From NCBI RefSeq assembly GCF_009184635.1, contig NZ_WELI01000002.1, forward strand, positions 434,001-498,000: 64,000 nucleotides of DNA. Reading direction: 5' to 3'. The notes below the pieces were generated by a model. It saw only the letters and a program-made list of their open reading frames with translations. It was not told the DNA's origin and ran no database searches. Shown piece by piece: positions 41,991 through 51,056 of the stretch. Position 1 is the stretch's first letter, and every line of letters begins with the position of its first letter. Both the position numbers and the translations under genes were made by a program. The DNA comes from Rudanella paleaurantiibacter. GTDB lineage: Bacteria > Bacteroidota > Bacteroidia > Cytophagales > Spirosomataceae.

Positions 41991-44900
41991 TAAACGAAGA
42001 CCAACTCGAACAGCTATGTCTCAAGTGGTTTACCGAAGCCGGCTGGACAGTGGAACACGGCCCCGACATTGCCCCCGATGGCCCCACGCCCCTGCGAGCC
42101 TCGTACAGTGACGTATTGCTGCGCGGCCTGTTGCAAGACGCTCTTGTGCGGCTCAACCCGCACCTCCCCCCCTCGGCCATTGAGCAGGCGATCGGCACCC
42201 TGGCCAAACCCGAAAGCCTCGATCTGCGGCAAAACAACCGGACCTTCCACCGGCTGCTGCTCGATGGTGTCCCTGTCGAATACCGCGTGGGCGACGACAT
42301 CAAGCAGGATCATGCCCTGCTGGCCGATTTTCGCAACCCTGATCGCAACGATTTCCGGGTAGTTAATCAGTTCAGTGTACAGGGGCGACACAACCGGGTA
42401 CGTCGGCCTGATCTGGTTTGTTTTCTCAACGGCTTGCCCATCGCCTTCATCGAACTAAAAAACCCCACCGACGAGAACACCGACATCTGGGATGCCTACA
42501 ATCAGGTACAGACTTACAAAAAGGACATACCGGAGTTGTTTGCCTACAACGAAGCGCTGGTGGTGAGTGATGGCTTCAAGGCCCGCATGGGCTCACTGAC
42601 GGCCAATCAGGAGCGGTTTCTACCCTGGCGAACCATCAAAGACGAAGATGACAAACCGCTGGTTGAGTGGCAACTCGACGTGCTGGTGCGCGGCTTCTTC
42701 GCCCCCGTCCGCCTGCTCGAATACCTGCGCTACTTCATTCTGTTTGAGAACAACGAGGGGCAGCTTATCAAGAAAATGGCCGCCTATCATCAGTTCCACG
42801 CAGTGCGCGAAGCTGTGCAGGCTACCATTCTGGCTTCCGAGGCTCCAACCCATGCGGGCGTGCAGGAGCGTCGGGCCCCCTACGGCCAACTGGTCGAGCC
42901 GGGGAGCCGCAAGGCCGGGGTCGTGTGGCATACACAGGGGTCGGGCAAGAGCATCAGCATGTGCTGCTACGCCGGTATGCTGCTGCAACAGCCCGAAATG
43001 AAAAACCCCACGCTGCTAATCGTCACCGACCGCAACGACCTCGACGGGCAGTTGTTCCAGACCTTCAGTGGCGCACAGGAACTACTGAAACAAACACCTG
43101 TTCAGGCCGACGACCGCGAGGCCCTGCGGCAGCTTCTGGCCGAGCGCGAAGCCGGTGGCATTCTGTTTACAACCATTCAGAAGTTTTCGCTGCTCGATGG
43201 CGAAGAAGGTCACCCGATTCTGAACGACCGCTACAACCTCGTCGTGATTTCCGACGAAGCCCACCGCAGTCAGTATGGCTTCGGTACCCGGCTCGACACC
43301 AAAACGGGCCGCTACAAAGTGGGGTACGCCAAGCTGTTGCGCGATGCCCTGCCCAATGCTACATTCATTGGCTTTACGGGTACGCCCATCGAAGCCGGCG
43401 ACCGAGATACCCGCACCGTGTTCGGCGATTACGTGTCAATCTACGACATTCAGGATGCTGTAGACGACGGGGCTACTGTACCCATTTACTACGAATCGCG
43501 ACTGGCCAAAATCGACATCAATCAGGCTGACATTGAAGCCCTGAGCGACAAGGTGGAAGAAGTAGTCGAAGATGAGGAGGATGTGGAGGCCCGCGAAAAG
43601 ACCAGAAGCGAGTGGAGCCAACTGGAAAAGTTGGTAGGTGCAGCTCCCCGCATTGGGGAAGTCGCCAACGATCTGGTGAAGCACTTCGAGGCCCGACTGG
43701 CCACGATGGATGGAAAGGGCATGATCGTGTGCATGAGCCGCGAAATCTGCGTCCACATGTACAATGCCCTGATTGCCCTTCGCCCCGACTGGCACGATGA
43801 CGACCCCGAAAAAGGGCAGCTCAAGATTGTGATGACCGGCTCGGCGGCCGACACAGAACTGTTGCACCCACACATCTATAGCAAGGCGGTGAAAAAGCGG
43901 CTCGAAAAACGCTTCAAAGACCCGACCGACCCGCTGCGGCTGGTGATCGTGCGCGATATGTGGCTGACGGGTTTTGATGCCCCCGCCTGCCACACCATGT
44001 ATATCGACAAGCCCATGAAAGGGCACAACCTGATGCAGGCTATTGCCCGCGTGAACCGGGTGTTCCGCAACAAACCGGGTGGGCTGGTTGTCGACTACAT
44101 AGGCATTGCCACCGAGCTGAAACAGGCGCTGAAACTCTATACCGATGCCAAAGGCAAGGGTGAACCCGCCCACCTCGCCGACGAAGCCTTGGCCAAACTG
44201 CTGGAAACGGTCGACGTGATCCGTGGGCAGTTTGCTACGCCGGTAAATGGTAACCCCTGTGACTTGCGCCACTTGGCCACCAATCCGCTGCCCTTGTTGG
44301 CCCCGGCCGCGAACCATATACTGGCGCTGGATAACGGCAAAAAGCGGTTCCTCGATCAGGTCTTAAAGGCAACCAAAGCCTTTGCCCTTTGCGGCACCCT
44401 CGATGAAGCCGAAGCCCTACGTACCGAGTTGGCCTTTTATTCGGCCATCAAAGCCATTATCAGCAAGCACACCACCGTCGATCAGAAGCGGACGCAGGCG
44501 GAAAAGCACTCGGCGCTGAAACTAATTCTCGACAATGCCATCCGGGCCGAAGGTGTCGACGACATTTTTGCGCTAGCCGGGCTGGAAAAACCCAACATCG
44601 GGCTGCTATCCGACGAGTTTCTGGAAGATGTTCGCAAGACGCCTTACCGAAATCTGGCCGTTGAGCTGCTGGAAAAGCTGTTGCAGGACAACATCCGGTC
44701 GAAGACGCGCAACAACGTTGTACAGGAACGCAAGTACGGCGAACGTTTGCAGGGTGCCCTACGCCGGTACAACAACCGGGCTATCGAGTCGGCGCAGGTC
44801 ATTGAAGAGCTGATTCAGATGGCCAAAGACTTTCAGGCAGCTATCGCTCGGGAAGAGGCCCTCGGTCTGAAACCCGACGAAATTGCGTTCTACGATGCTC

Positions 44901-45157
44901 TGGCCAACGACGAAAGCGCCGTCCGGCAAATGACCGACGACACGCTGAAAGACCTGGCCCGCGAACTGACCGAGAAGTTACGAGCCTCTACCACCGTCGA
45001 CTGGCAGGTACGGGAAAGCGTCCGGGCACGGCTCCGCATTCTGGTTCGTCGGCTCTTACAGAAGTATAAGTACCCGCCTGAGAAGTCAGATGCGGCCGTG
45101 AAGCTGGTGTTGGATCAGGCCGAGGCCCTCAGCGATCGTTGGAGTTCTATTTATTAA
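41987..45157 (+). CDS. hsdR: Type I restriction endonuclease subunit HsdR
   Basis: The motor and nuclease subunit (1056 residues). The N-terminal nuclease has D142 ('RRPDLVCF') and E156-L-K158 ('FIELKNP'). The SF2 helicase motifs follow: Walker A 'TQGSGKS' (316-322), 'SDEAHRSQYG' and 'GFTGTP'. A long helical C-terminal domain for HsdM/S contact completes it. I start at ATG 41987, which overlaps the SIR2 stop by 4 bp; the earlier GTG would lie further inside the SIR2 gene. Confidence 0.95.
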   Translation: MINEDQLEQLCLKWFTEAGWTVEHGPDIAPDGPTPLRASYSDVLLRGLLQDALVRLNPHLPPSAIEQAIGTLAKPESLDLRQNNRTFHRLLLDGVPVEYRVGDDIKQDHALLADFRNPDRNDFRVVNQFSVQGRHNRVRRPDLVCFLNGLPIAFIELKNPTDENTDIWDAYNQVQTYKKDIPELFAYNEALVVSDGFKARMGSLTANQERFLPWRTIKDEDDKPLVEWQLDVLVRGFFAPVRLLEYLRYFILFENNEGQLIKKMAAYHQFHAVREAVQATILASEAPTHAGVQERRAPYGQLVEPGSRKAGVVWHTQGSGKSISMCCYAGMLLQQPEMKNPTLLIVTDRNDLDGQLFQTFSGAQELLKQTPVQADDREALRQLLAEREAGGILFTTIQKFSLLDGEEGHPILNDRYNLVVISDEAHRSQYGFGTRLDTKTGRYKVGYAKLLRDALPNATFIGFTGTPIEAGDRDTRTVFGDYVSIYDIQDAVDDGATVPIYYESRLAKIDINQADIEALSDKVEEVVEDEEDVEAREKTRSEWSQLEKLVGAAPRIGEVANDLVKHFEARLATMDGKGMIVCMSREICVHMYNALIALRPDWHDDDPEKGQLKIVMTGSAADTELLHPHIYSKAVKKRLEKRFKDPTDPLRLVIVRDMWLTGFDAPACHTMYIDKPMKGHNLMQAIARVNRVFRNKPGGLVVDYIGIATELKQALKLYTDAKGKGEPAHLADEALAKLLETVDVIRGQFATPVNGNPCDLRHLATNPLPLLAPAANHILALDNGKKRFLDQVLKATKAFALCGTLDEAEALRTELAFYSAIKAIISKHTTVDQKRTQAEKHSALKLILDNAIRAEGVDDIFALAGLEKPNIGLLSDEFLEDVRKTPYRNLAVELLEKLLQDNIRSKTRNNVVQERKYGERLQGALRRYNNRAIESAQVIEELIQMAKDFQAAIAREEALGLKPDEIAFYDALANDESAVRQMTDDTLKDLARELTEKLRASTTVDWQVRESVRARLRILVRRLLQKYKYPPEKSDAAVKLVLDQAEALSDRWSSIY

Positions 45158-45178
45158 TGATAAACCTATTCAGCATAC

Positions 45179-45784
45179 ATGCTCCCTACCACCCAAGCCT
45201 GGATTATTGATTGTAAGCCGGCCGATGATTGGAAAACATTCATCGAGTACTGGAAGGGCATGTATCATTACTCGTCAAAGAGTAAAGCTTATGACGTTTA
45301 TGTAATTGACCGTAAAATGCCTTTTAAGTTCGACAGCGTCATCCTACGCGGTTTGTTCGAGTGGAAGAATAACACAGAGGATAAGTTATCGGAAAAGAAG
45401 GTTAGCAGTGTCAATCAAATTATTGATAAACTTGAGGTTGTTAACCAACTAGCAGATGACTGGGACGCCAAAACCTTTTCGGATTCATTTGGCAAGATTT
45501 CGGCTATTTGGCAAGTCTTTCTCATGCATGTCATTCAGCCAAGTCAGTTCCCCATCTTCGATCAGCATGTGTACCGAGCCTCCATCTACCTACAAACGGG
45601 AGACATCGGCGAATTAAAAGGTACAACGAAGCAAAAGTTAAACGCTTACAAAGAATATCAGGCCTTTTTTGGTGATGTTCGGCTTGCGTCAGCATGTGAT
45701 TCGCGGAATATTGACAAAGCATTATGGGCCTTTGGCCGTTTTATAAAGCAGTATCCCAGACTATTTTCTAAGACCTCACTGTAA
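45179..45784 (+). CDS. Unknown protein encoded after hsdR
   Basis: 201 residues, no signal or membrane segment. The start is 21 bp after hsdR on the same strand, so it is probably the fifth gene of the operon. Composition is AT-rich like the SIR2 gene. The segment 'ISAIWQVFLMHVIQPSQFPI' followed by 'FDQHVYRAS' resembles the part of HhH-GPD DNA glycosylases that carries the catalytic aspartate, but I cannot see a clear helix-hairpin-helix, so this is weak. It converges with the primase gene. Confidence 0.65.
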   Translation: MLPTTQAWIIDCKPADDWKTFIEYWKGMYHYSSKSKAYDVYVIDRKMPFKFDSVILRGLFEWKNNTEDKLSEKKVSSVNQIIDKLEVVNQLADDWDAKTFSDSFGKISAIWQVFLMHVIQPSQFPIFDQHVYRASIYLQTGDIGELKGTTKQKLNAYKEYQAFFGDVRLASACDSRNIDKALWAFGRFIKQYPRLFSKTSL

Positions 45785-45823
45785 ACGCTACTGGGTCGAT
45801 CAACTTTAGCATTCATGTCATGG

Positions 45824-47143
45824 TCAAAAAGGTAGGTCATCGTTCTTCTGGGCTATATATTGGAGAGAAGCTGGGACACCCGGAACAGGTTCAGTAGGAA
45901 CTGTTGGCAGGCGTCGCACCCCAACCAGCTCAGCCCCAAACGACTTCGCCAGTTGTGCCAGATGTTGGTTCTTACCAAACATATCGATCACTGCCTTCTG
46001 TATATCGCCTTGCGTTCTCGATGAGGGACGAACAGGTAAGGGTTCCGGCCTGTTTGTGAGCTTAAGCGGTGGCCTTGTCCAGTCTTTTGACCAGAATGCT
46101 TTTTCCATCGCGAACGCTTCAGCCTGTACGTTGGTAGCCCTGCGCCGCGTCCTTTCCGGTTCTTGATAAATTACAGGACTCTCTGGAAATTGTTGCGCTG
46201 GTTTCAAACGGTGAGGTGGCGTCGGCGAAATGGGAGCGGCTAACAGGTCTTTCCAGCGAATACCAAGCCGTTCGCAAAAGTGGAAGAAACTACCTAGTGT
46301 CGCCTTCGACTTCCCCTTCAGGCAGGCCGAAAACTGTTTGTCGGTCTCGTTTGCACTGTACTTTGGGTAATTCTGGCTGACATGGTGAAAATAGTTTCGC
46401 CCACCCTCTCCGTAGCTATTGGCAAAGGCACATCCAACCTCGTACCAGTCTCTGTAAGTTTCAATATACTGCCCACGTCGTAGTATTTCGGCGATACATA
46501 TCTCGACTCGGTGGCGGTCTTTATCTGCGTCGACCGTGTGGTAAAACTTGCGTCGGGGCGATGGCTTGGGTATGTCAAACAGTTCAAACAGTTGCACCTT
46601 CTCCGGGAGGTATGCAGCGGGATCATGCGAATAGCAACGCGCCGAAGCTACATTTCTGGGCCTTGTATCAAGCTTGATCTTATAATGGGCGAACACGCGC
46701 ACGAGGGCATCGAAGTGCTGAGCATGTCGTTTAGGACTGGCAATTGGAACCAAACCCCAATAGCCTTTGCCGGACGTCGATAGACCACAGTAGGCAACAA
46801 AAGGAAGCTTAGCGATCTGATTTTTCAAATCGACGTAGTTTCGTATATGCTTGTTGTCGGTCAGATCAATGTCGAACTGAAGTAGTCCGGTATGTCGGAC
46901 TAACTTTGACTCCTCCCGGTACGTGAACACTCCGCTCGGGGTGATTATTGGTAACAGTCCCTTTTGCTCGTCACGTTGCTTCTTGTCTTCAATGGTTCTG
47001 ATCTGTTCTACCCGATCCCGATACTTCACAGACCGGAGCCAAGTGAGTAGACGGATGGGTTTTGGGTTATCTGCCGTGTTGAGGTTTCTGAAGCTGGAAA
47101 CCTCTGTTTCAAGCAACGATATTGTATGTAGCTGTTGAGGCAT
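45824..47143 (-). CDS. Primase-like protein with BT4734/VirE-N and PriCT domains
   Basis: 439 residues. The N-terminal half is the BT4734/VirE-N type, common in Bacteroidota mobile elements: 'GLLQFDIDLTDN' carries the acidic pair of a primase-polymerase-like site, and 'YCGLSTSGKGYWGLVPIA' follows. The region from about 220 ('YRDWYEVGCAFANSYGEGG', 'TLGSFFHFCERLGI') is a PriCT-2 domain. The C-terminal 130 residues are proline/arginine-rich and disordered. Together with the next gene it forms the replication module of the element. Confidence 0.85.
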   Translation of the reverse strand: MPQQLHTISLLETEVSSFRNLNTADNPKPIRLLTWLRSVKYRDRVEQIRTIEDKKQRDEQKGLLPIITPSGVFTYREESKLVRHTGLLQFDIDLTDNKHIRNYVDLKNQIAKLPFVAYCGLSTSGKGYWGLVPIASPKRHAQHFDALVRVFAHYKIKLDTRPRNVASARCYSHDPAAYLPEKVQLFELFDIPKPSPRRKFYHTVDADKDRHRVEICIAEILRRGQYIETYRDWYEVGCAFANSYGEGGRNYFHHVSQNYPKYSANETDKQFSACLKGKSKATLGSFFHFCERLGIRWKDLLAAPISPTPPHRLKPAQQFPESPVIYQEPERTRRRATNVQAEAFAMEKAFWSKDWTRPPLKLTNRPEPLPVRPSSRTQGDIQKAVIDMFGKNQHLAQLAKSFGAELVGVRRLPTVPTEPVPGVPASLQYIAQKNDDLPF

Positions 47144-47265
47144 AACGGAAGGGTTGGGGGAATAGGGAATAAGTACTTCTTTATTAAGAGGTATATATAG
47201 AGATAGAACGAACTCTCACACACACTGTCTGATAAAGGAAACGTTATTCCCTATTCCTGAAGGAG

Positions 47266-49131
47266 TTAGGAAATTAGCGTAAAGGTTTGATTACGTTTGT
47301 CGGCTCCGCGCTCGAATTTCCAGCCGTTGCTTTTGGCGTAGGCTACGATATTGTTGCTGAATCCACGCGTACCATGTCCCGAATCCGTTAGGCCTGCAAA
47401 CGCCTTATAATCGGCGAACAGCGTGTCCCGGTGATACTCAGTATTAGCTCGTAACCCTGTGTTTTCGTACGTAGTGACCCATTCGTAGAAGTCTTCCCCT
47501 GCGGTTTGGCGAAGTCGATTCTTCCCCGCGCTGCGCAGGGAGTAGGCGGTTAATCCATCTTGTAAGAACTGCTGAATACAGCCGATCATGTAGCGGTCGA
47601 ATCGCTGCCATTCGTCCACGCTCCAATTGTCAGAGAATAGTACCCCGCCATGCTCAGACTCTATTGGCTTCTCGTTGCCTACCCGAATCTGTTTTTTGTA
47701 GTGGTCGCTAAATTCAAGAATAAATTGTCGGCGCACATTAGAAGAACCTTCGTTCGACATCACGACGTTAGAGGCTATCAATAATTTTGGTCCCTCTTTT
47801 GCCGGTATGCGAAACGTCTTTTCCCGCTTGTTCTCAATAGACCATCCCTCTGTAAGAATACTGAAGAATCTCTCAAGCGAAAATCGTCGCTCGGATTTGG
47901 CATGATTTACAACAGGGTCATCAATCCAGACAACCGCCGTACTTTGATCTACGTCTTGAAAACAAAATTTGTCGTTGGGGTCAAACTTCTTTCCGTCGAT
48001 CAGGGCAAGGGGGCGGATTTGCCGGAGGGCATTCGCAAAAACCCCTTTTCCAGTACCGCCCTCGGGCTTACGAACATCAGTTATCTCCTCATCATATAGA
48101 ATGACGGCCTGCCCCTCGGTCGGGTTATTGTAATGATGTAGGAGGTAGCCAATGGCAGTTCGGAACGCCATCATTCGGTCATGTTCTTGGCGGGTGACGT
48201 TACCGATAAAGCGAGCATACTGGCATTGTTCCCCATCAGCCCTGAGGTTAAACTCTCGCTCTATCACCTGTGATTTCCAGACGCAAGCACCGTCCAGAAT
48301 GCTGTATGGATGTATCGTAATCTTCTCAGCCGTAATCTGAACAATGCCGTTCTTATAGGGAATATAGCAAATGCCTGGCGCATCCCGGAGCAAGGGACGG
48401 TCGTGTGTACGGAGCCCTTCTAAGCTGGTGGAATTGATGATGAGGTGATGCTGACGGTTGTACAACTCTAAACGGCCTTCAAAGGTAGCTGACAGCGGAC
48501 CTTCTTTAATTAGGTCAGGATTGGCCTCGATATAGGCTTTAACTTCATCGCGCATTACGGTTGCAATTACCGGCTCAATAACGGTGTCCCCTCGCACGAG
48601 TATTGTATTTTTTCCATCGGGCCGGTAGCGTTTTGCAAAACCTTGTTCACCCAAAAAACTTAGTACACCGGTGTGATAGAGTCCGGCGATCCGCATTTCT
48701 TTCGTTCTCGGGTCTCGTTCCCATCGCCACAGGTCGTAGGCAATTTCCCCGTCTCGTATTTCAAGGACTGGAGATTGTGCTGCTGGCTGATTTTGTTCGA
48801 AGTCGTCGGGGTTAAATCCGTTAATCTCAACGTCGAACTGCTCTTCGGTCGGTTTTTTTTCTGCATCCGATACCGGGCTGGACACAAGAGCAGTATGACT
48901 TTCTGCCCTACCCCTTTCCGTTGGCACTGGAGCCGTTTGGAGGAGTATCAAGGGCTCAATGTCCACCCCGCCTGCTCCCCGTACTGTATCGAAGAAATCG
49001 GACTGTACCTCGGTACAACTACCATCTGGTGTTTCCCTAAACGTTTTGCCGTCCGGGTATTGAAGAATCATAATGTTTCCCAGCTTTCGACGTTTGATTA
49101 TCAGCGTATTATTGGTAAATTCGGGTGTCAT
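47266..49131 (-). CDS. Replicative helicase, SF3/primase-helicase family
   Basis: 621 residues with an SF3-type ATPase core: Walker A 'PEGGTGKGVF' (K362), Walker B 'VVWIDDP' (400-406) and a sensor-like 'PKLLIASNVV'. The N-terminal 250 residues are unrecognised, and the C-terminus has a winged-helix-like region. Homologues are encoded with VirE-N primases in phage-plasmid and satellite-type elements, where they initiate element replication. The upstream 49132-49256 holds a hairpin. The gap to the primase is 122 bp. Confidence 0.82.
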   Translation of the reverse strand: MTPEFTNNTLIIKRRKLGNIMILQYPDGKTFRETPDGSCTEVQSDFFDTVRGAGGVDIEPLILLQTAPVPTERGRAESHTALVSSPVSDAEKKPTEEQFDVEINGFNPDDFEQNQPAAQSPVLEIRDGEIAYDLWRWERDPRTKEMRIAGLYHTGVLSFLGEQGFAKRYRPDGKNTILVRGDTVIEPVIATVMRDEVKAYIEANPDLIKEGPLSATFEGRLELYNRQHHLIINSTSLEGLRTHDRPLLRDAPGICYIPYKNGIVQITAEKITIHPYSILDGACVWKSQVIEREFNLRADGEQCQYARFIGNVTRQEHDRMMAFRTAIGYLLHHYNNPTEGQAVILYDEEITDVRKPEGGTGKGVFANALRQIRPLALIDGKKFDPNDKFCFQDVDQSTAVVWIDDPVVNHAKSERRFSLERFFSILTEGWSIENKREKTFRIPAKEGPKLLIASNVVMSNEGSSNVRRQFILEFSDHYKKQIRVGNEKPIESEHGGVLFSDNWSVDEWQRFDRYMIGCIQQFLQDGLTAYSLRSAGKNRLRQTAGEDFYEWVTTYENTGLRANTEYHRDTLFADYKAFAGLTDSGHGTRGFSNNIVAYAKSNGWKFERGADKRNQTFTLIS

Positions 49132-49148
49132 TTCAGGGTATGTTTTGG

Positions 49149-49183
49149 GCCGGTACCGTTGAGGGGTGCCGGTTCTTTTTTTT
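49149..49183 (+). terminator. Plus-strand hairpin with T run, antisense to the helicase leader
   Basis: GCCGGTACC (49149-49157) pairs with GGTGCCGGT (49165-49173) with a mismatch and a wobble, followed by TCTTTTTTTT. No plus-strand gene precedes it, so it may end an antisense RNA, or on the minus strand form a leader structure. Confidence 0.5.
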
Positions 49184-49256
49184 GTTCAAAGAATTAGTTG
49201 GAGAAGCCAATCGACCAGTAGCCAGACGACTACGAACTGGCGCGGTGTCAAGCGGG

Positions 49257-49730
49257 TCATGGGAGAATTACATTTGACAGAAAGCTTTGTGTCCACCATT
49301 GATAGAATCCCCCGAATGATCGAACAATGACGTAGTAACCGCCAGCACGTTCTACATCAGATTGCACGGCTTTCTGCGCCTGGCTTTGGCGGTCTTTGCC
49401 AATTTTCACCTCAACAGAGAGGTGCTTGCCATAGAAGACTGCATGAATATCAGCGGTACCTCGCCGTGTTGATCCGTACGTGAAGGTGCCCTTTTGCCCT
49501 CCAGCGCCGGGGCGATATTGCCCTTGGGATTGGATGTGAGTTGCCATCCCTCCACTTAGGTTGATAAAGTCAACGATGCACTTGGTTAGTCCGTTGGCTG
49601 TACGGTCATCATACTTGGCCTTTGGAATATAGGCAGGCTTGACATTCGGCCACTTCTCGCGCTTTTGAACATCAGCAAGCCGACAAAGATGTTCGATGGC
49701 TGAGTTTGAATTAGGCTGCTGTTGGCTCAT
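49257..49730 (-). CDS. VRR-NUC-like nuclease
   Basis: 157 residues. The C-terminal half has the PD-(D/E)xK layout: 'GTADIHAVFYGKHLSVEVKIGKDRQS' is read here as an aspartate in 'GTADIH' and E-V-K in 'SVEVKIG', followed by a helix with 'QAQKAVQSDVERAGG'. This matches VRR-NUC and Holliday-junction-nuclease-like proteins of phages and mobile elements. It sits 2 bp after the HTH gene on the same strand, so the two are co-translated. Confidence 0.8.
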   Translation of the reverse strand: MSQQQPNSNSAIEHLCRLADVQKREKWPNVKPAYIPKAKYDDRTANGLTKCIVDFINLSGGMATHIQSQGQYRPGAGGQKGTFTYGSTRRGTADIHAVFYGKHLSVEVKIGKDRQSQAQKAVQSDVERAGGYYVIVRSFGGFYQWWTQSFLSNVILP

Positions 49731-49732
49731 GG

Positions 49733-50017
49733 TTACACGGCGGTTTTAATCCATTGCTCGAACTTATCCAAGTCAAATAGTAGCCGCTTACTACGCCCGC
49801 GAATGACTATGCCCGAAGGCATCTGCGCCACCTTTGCGTATATGGTTCCATCAGGCCAGCCCGTCACGGCCTGAATGTCCTTTTTGCTGCCAATTCGTGG
49901 CAGATGTGTTGATGATTGAGGGGAGGTTAGGCGGTTAATTAGCAACGCCCGTATTTCTTTTTGTCCGGCTTCAATTGCGGACAACCGCGTAAATAGTTCT
50001 TCAAAAGTATGTCCCAT
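49733..50017 (-). CDS. Excisionase/AlpA-like HTH DNA-binding protein
   Basis: 94 residues. An N-terminal coiled-coil-like helix ('FEELFTRLSAIEAGQKEIRA') is followed by a winged-helix/MerR-like HTH of the excisionase type: 'IGSKKDIQAVTGWPDGTIY' and 'RSKRLLFDLDKFEQWI'. Such proteins direct excision or regulate early genes of integrative elements. Its place among integrase, nuclease, helicase and primase supports that role. Confidence 0.8.
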   Translation of the reverse strand: MGHTFEELFTRLSAIEAGQKEIRALLINRLTSPQSSTHLPRIGSKKDIQAVTGWPDGTIYAKVAQMPSGIVIRGRSKRLLFDLDKFEQWIKTAV

Positions 50018-50106
50018 TGCGTTTGCGTTTGGTTTACGCTTGCAATGATCGGGCAGTCAAAATCTTCTATTTCTTCTAATTCTAAGTTGGAATATAAACA
50101 ATAATC

Positions 50107-50949
50107 TTATTTTATAATCCCCTCAAGTTCAATGGAATACGAGGTTCTCCATTCTGTACTTTTTCCTAAAAAACTTGCTGTTTTGGTGTCAAGAATCAAA
50201 CCGGGGATATAATCTTCTAAGAGTTTGCAGAACTTTATTTTTGATACGCTCTTAATCTTTCCTCGTTTCCTTATTGTGTCCCACCATGCCGCAATTGCGG
50301 CCATACCCCCACGGCTCTCTCCTATCCACGTTCTGGTATCACTTAATACAGGCGAGCTTATCAGTTGCAACGCATCAATACACTTATCAAACTCTTCAGG
50401 GTCATTGAATATATCTTTGAGAGTCAAATACTCGGCATCGCGTTTGTTGCGGTTACTAATAGTGCTAACCCGCCCTTGTCCCCCCTTTATTGAAGGAGTA
50501 TGTAATTTCTGTGCCGGATCGACTTGAACCCTATTTTGTTCCGGCTCGGCTTTTGCTTCTTTTATTTTTTGTAGGTAATGGTTAAATAAAGGCCTGTAGA
50601 AATCCACCTGCTTCTTGATGGCAGGGTGGGGAAACGAGCGAGGGGGGGATAGCATTGTGAATAAGCTTTCGGACAGTTCTTGTAACTGCTTTGTTTTAAA
50701 AAACTCGACTTCGCAGTTTACAGCCTCCTGAAAGAACTTTGGCAAAGCCTCTGCCCAATTATCAATGAACTCAACATATTGCATGGGGTCCTGCTCCATC
50801 AAGCGAATGTTCGTCTGTTTAAGCGATTCCCGTTCGTCGGAGTAGTATTCTGCAAACAGGTCAGGGTTTGAGTAAATGCGCCTTGCAACCTCGTCGGCTG
50901 ACAGGTCAGGCCAAAGGCTGAATAGACTATCTTCGTCTTCTGTTGCCAT
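50107..50949 (-). CDS. Unknown mobile-element protein
   Basis: 280 residues, soluble and charged. The N-terminus is acidic ('MATEDEDSLFSLWPDLSADE'). A central linker near 140-170 is followed by a helical C-terminal domain with 'CKLLEDYIPGLI'. I recognise no motif. Similarly sized proteins occur between the integrase and the replication genes in other Bacteroidota elements, by my recollection. Function unknown. Confidence 0.6.
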   Translation of the reverse strand: MATEDEDSLFSLWPDLSADEVARRIYSNPDLFAEYYSDERESLKQTNIRLMEQDPMQYVEFIDNWAEALPKFFQEAVNCEVEFFKTKQLQELSESLFTMLSPPRSFPHPAIKKQVDFYRPLFNHYLQKIKEAKAEPEQNRVQVDPAQKLHTPSIKGGQGRVSTISNRNKRDAEYLTLKDIFNDPEEFDKCIDALQLISSPVLSDTRTWIGESRGGMAAIAAWWDTIRKRGKIKSVSKIKFCKLLEDYIPGLILDTKTASFLGKSTEWRTSYSIELEGIIK

Positions 50950-51056
50950 ATTGCAGCTTTTGTTTTTAACCTGCCTACATGTATTCCAGACCTCGGCGGT
51001 TGTTATTTATTCAAACTGAGTAATGATTTAGGATTTAGCGATGGCTTACCAGTGTG

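Noticed and set aside
43436-44317. A 293-codon minus-strand frame inside hsdR
   Set aside because: Opposite-strand shadow of hsdR, no ribosome-binding site or recognisable domain.
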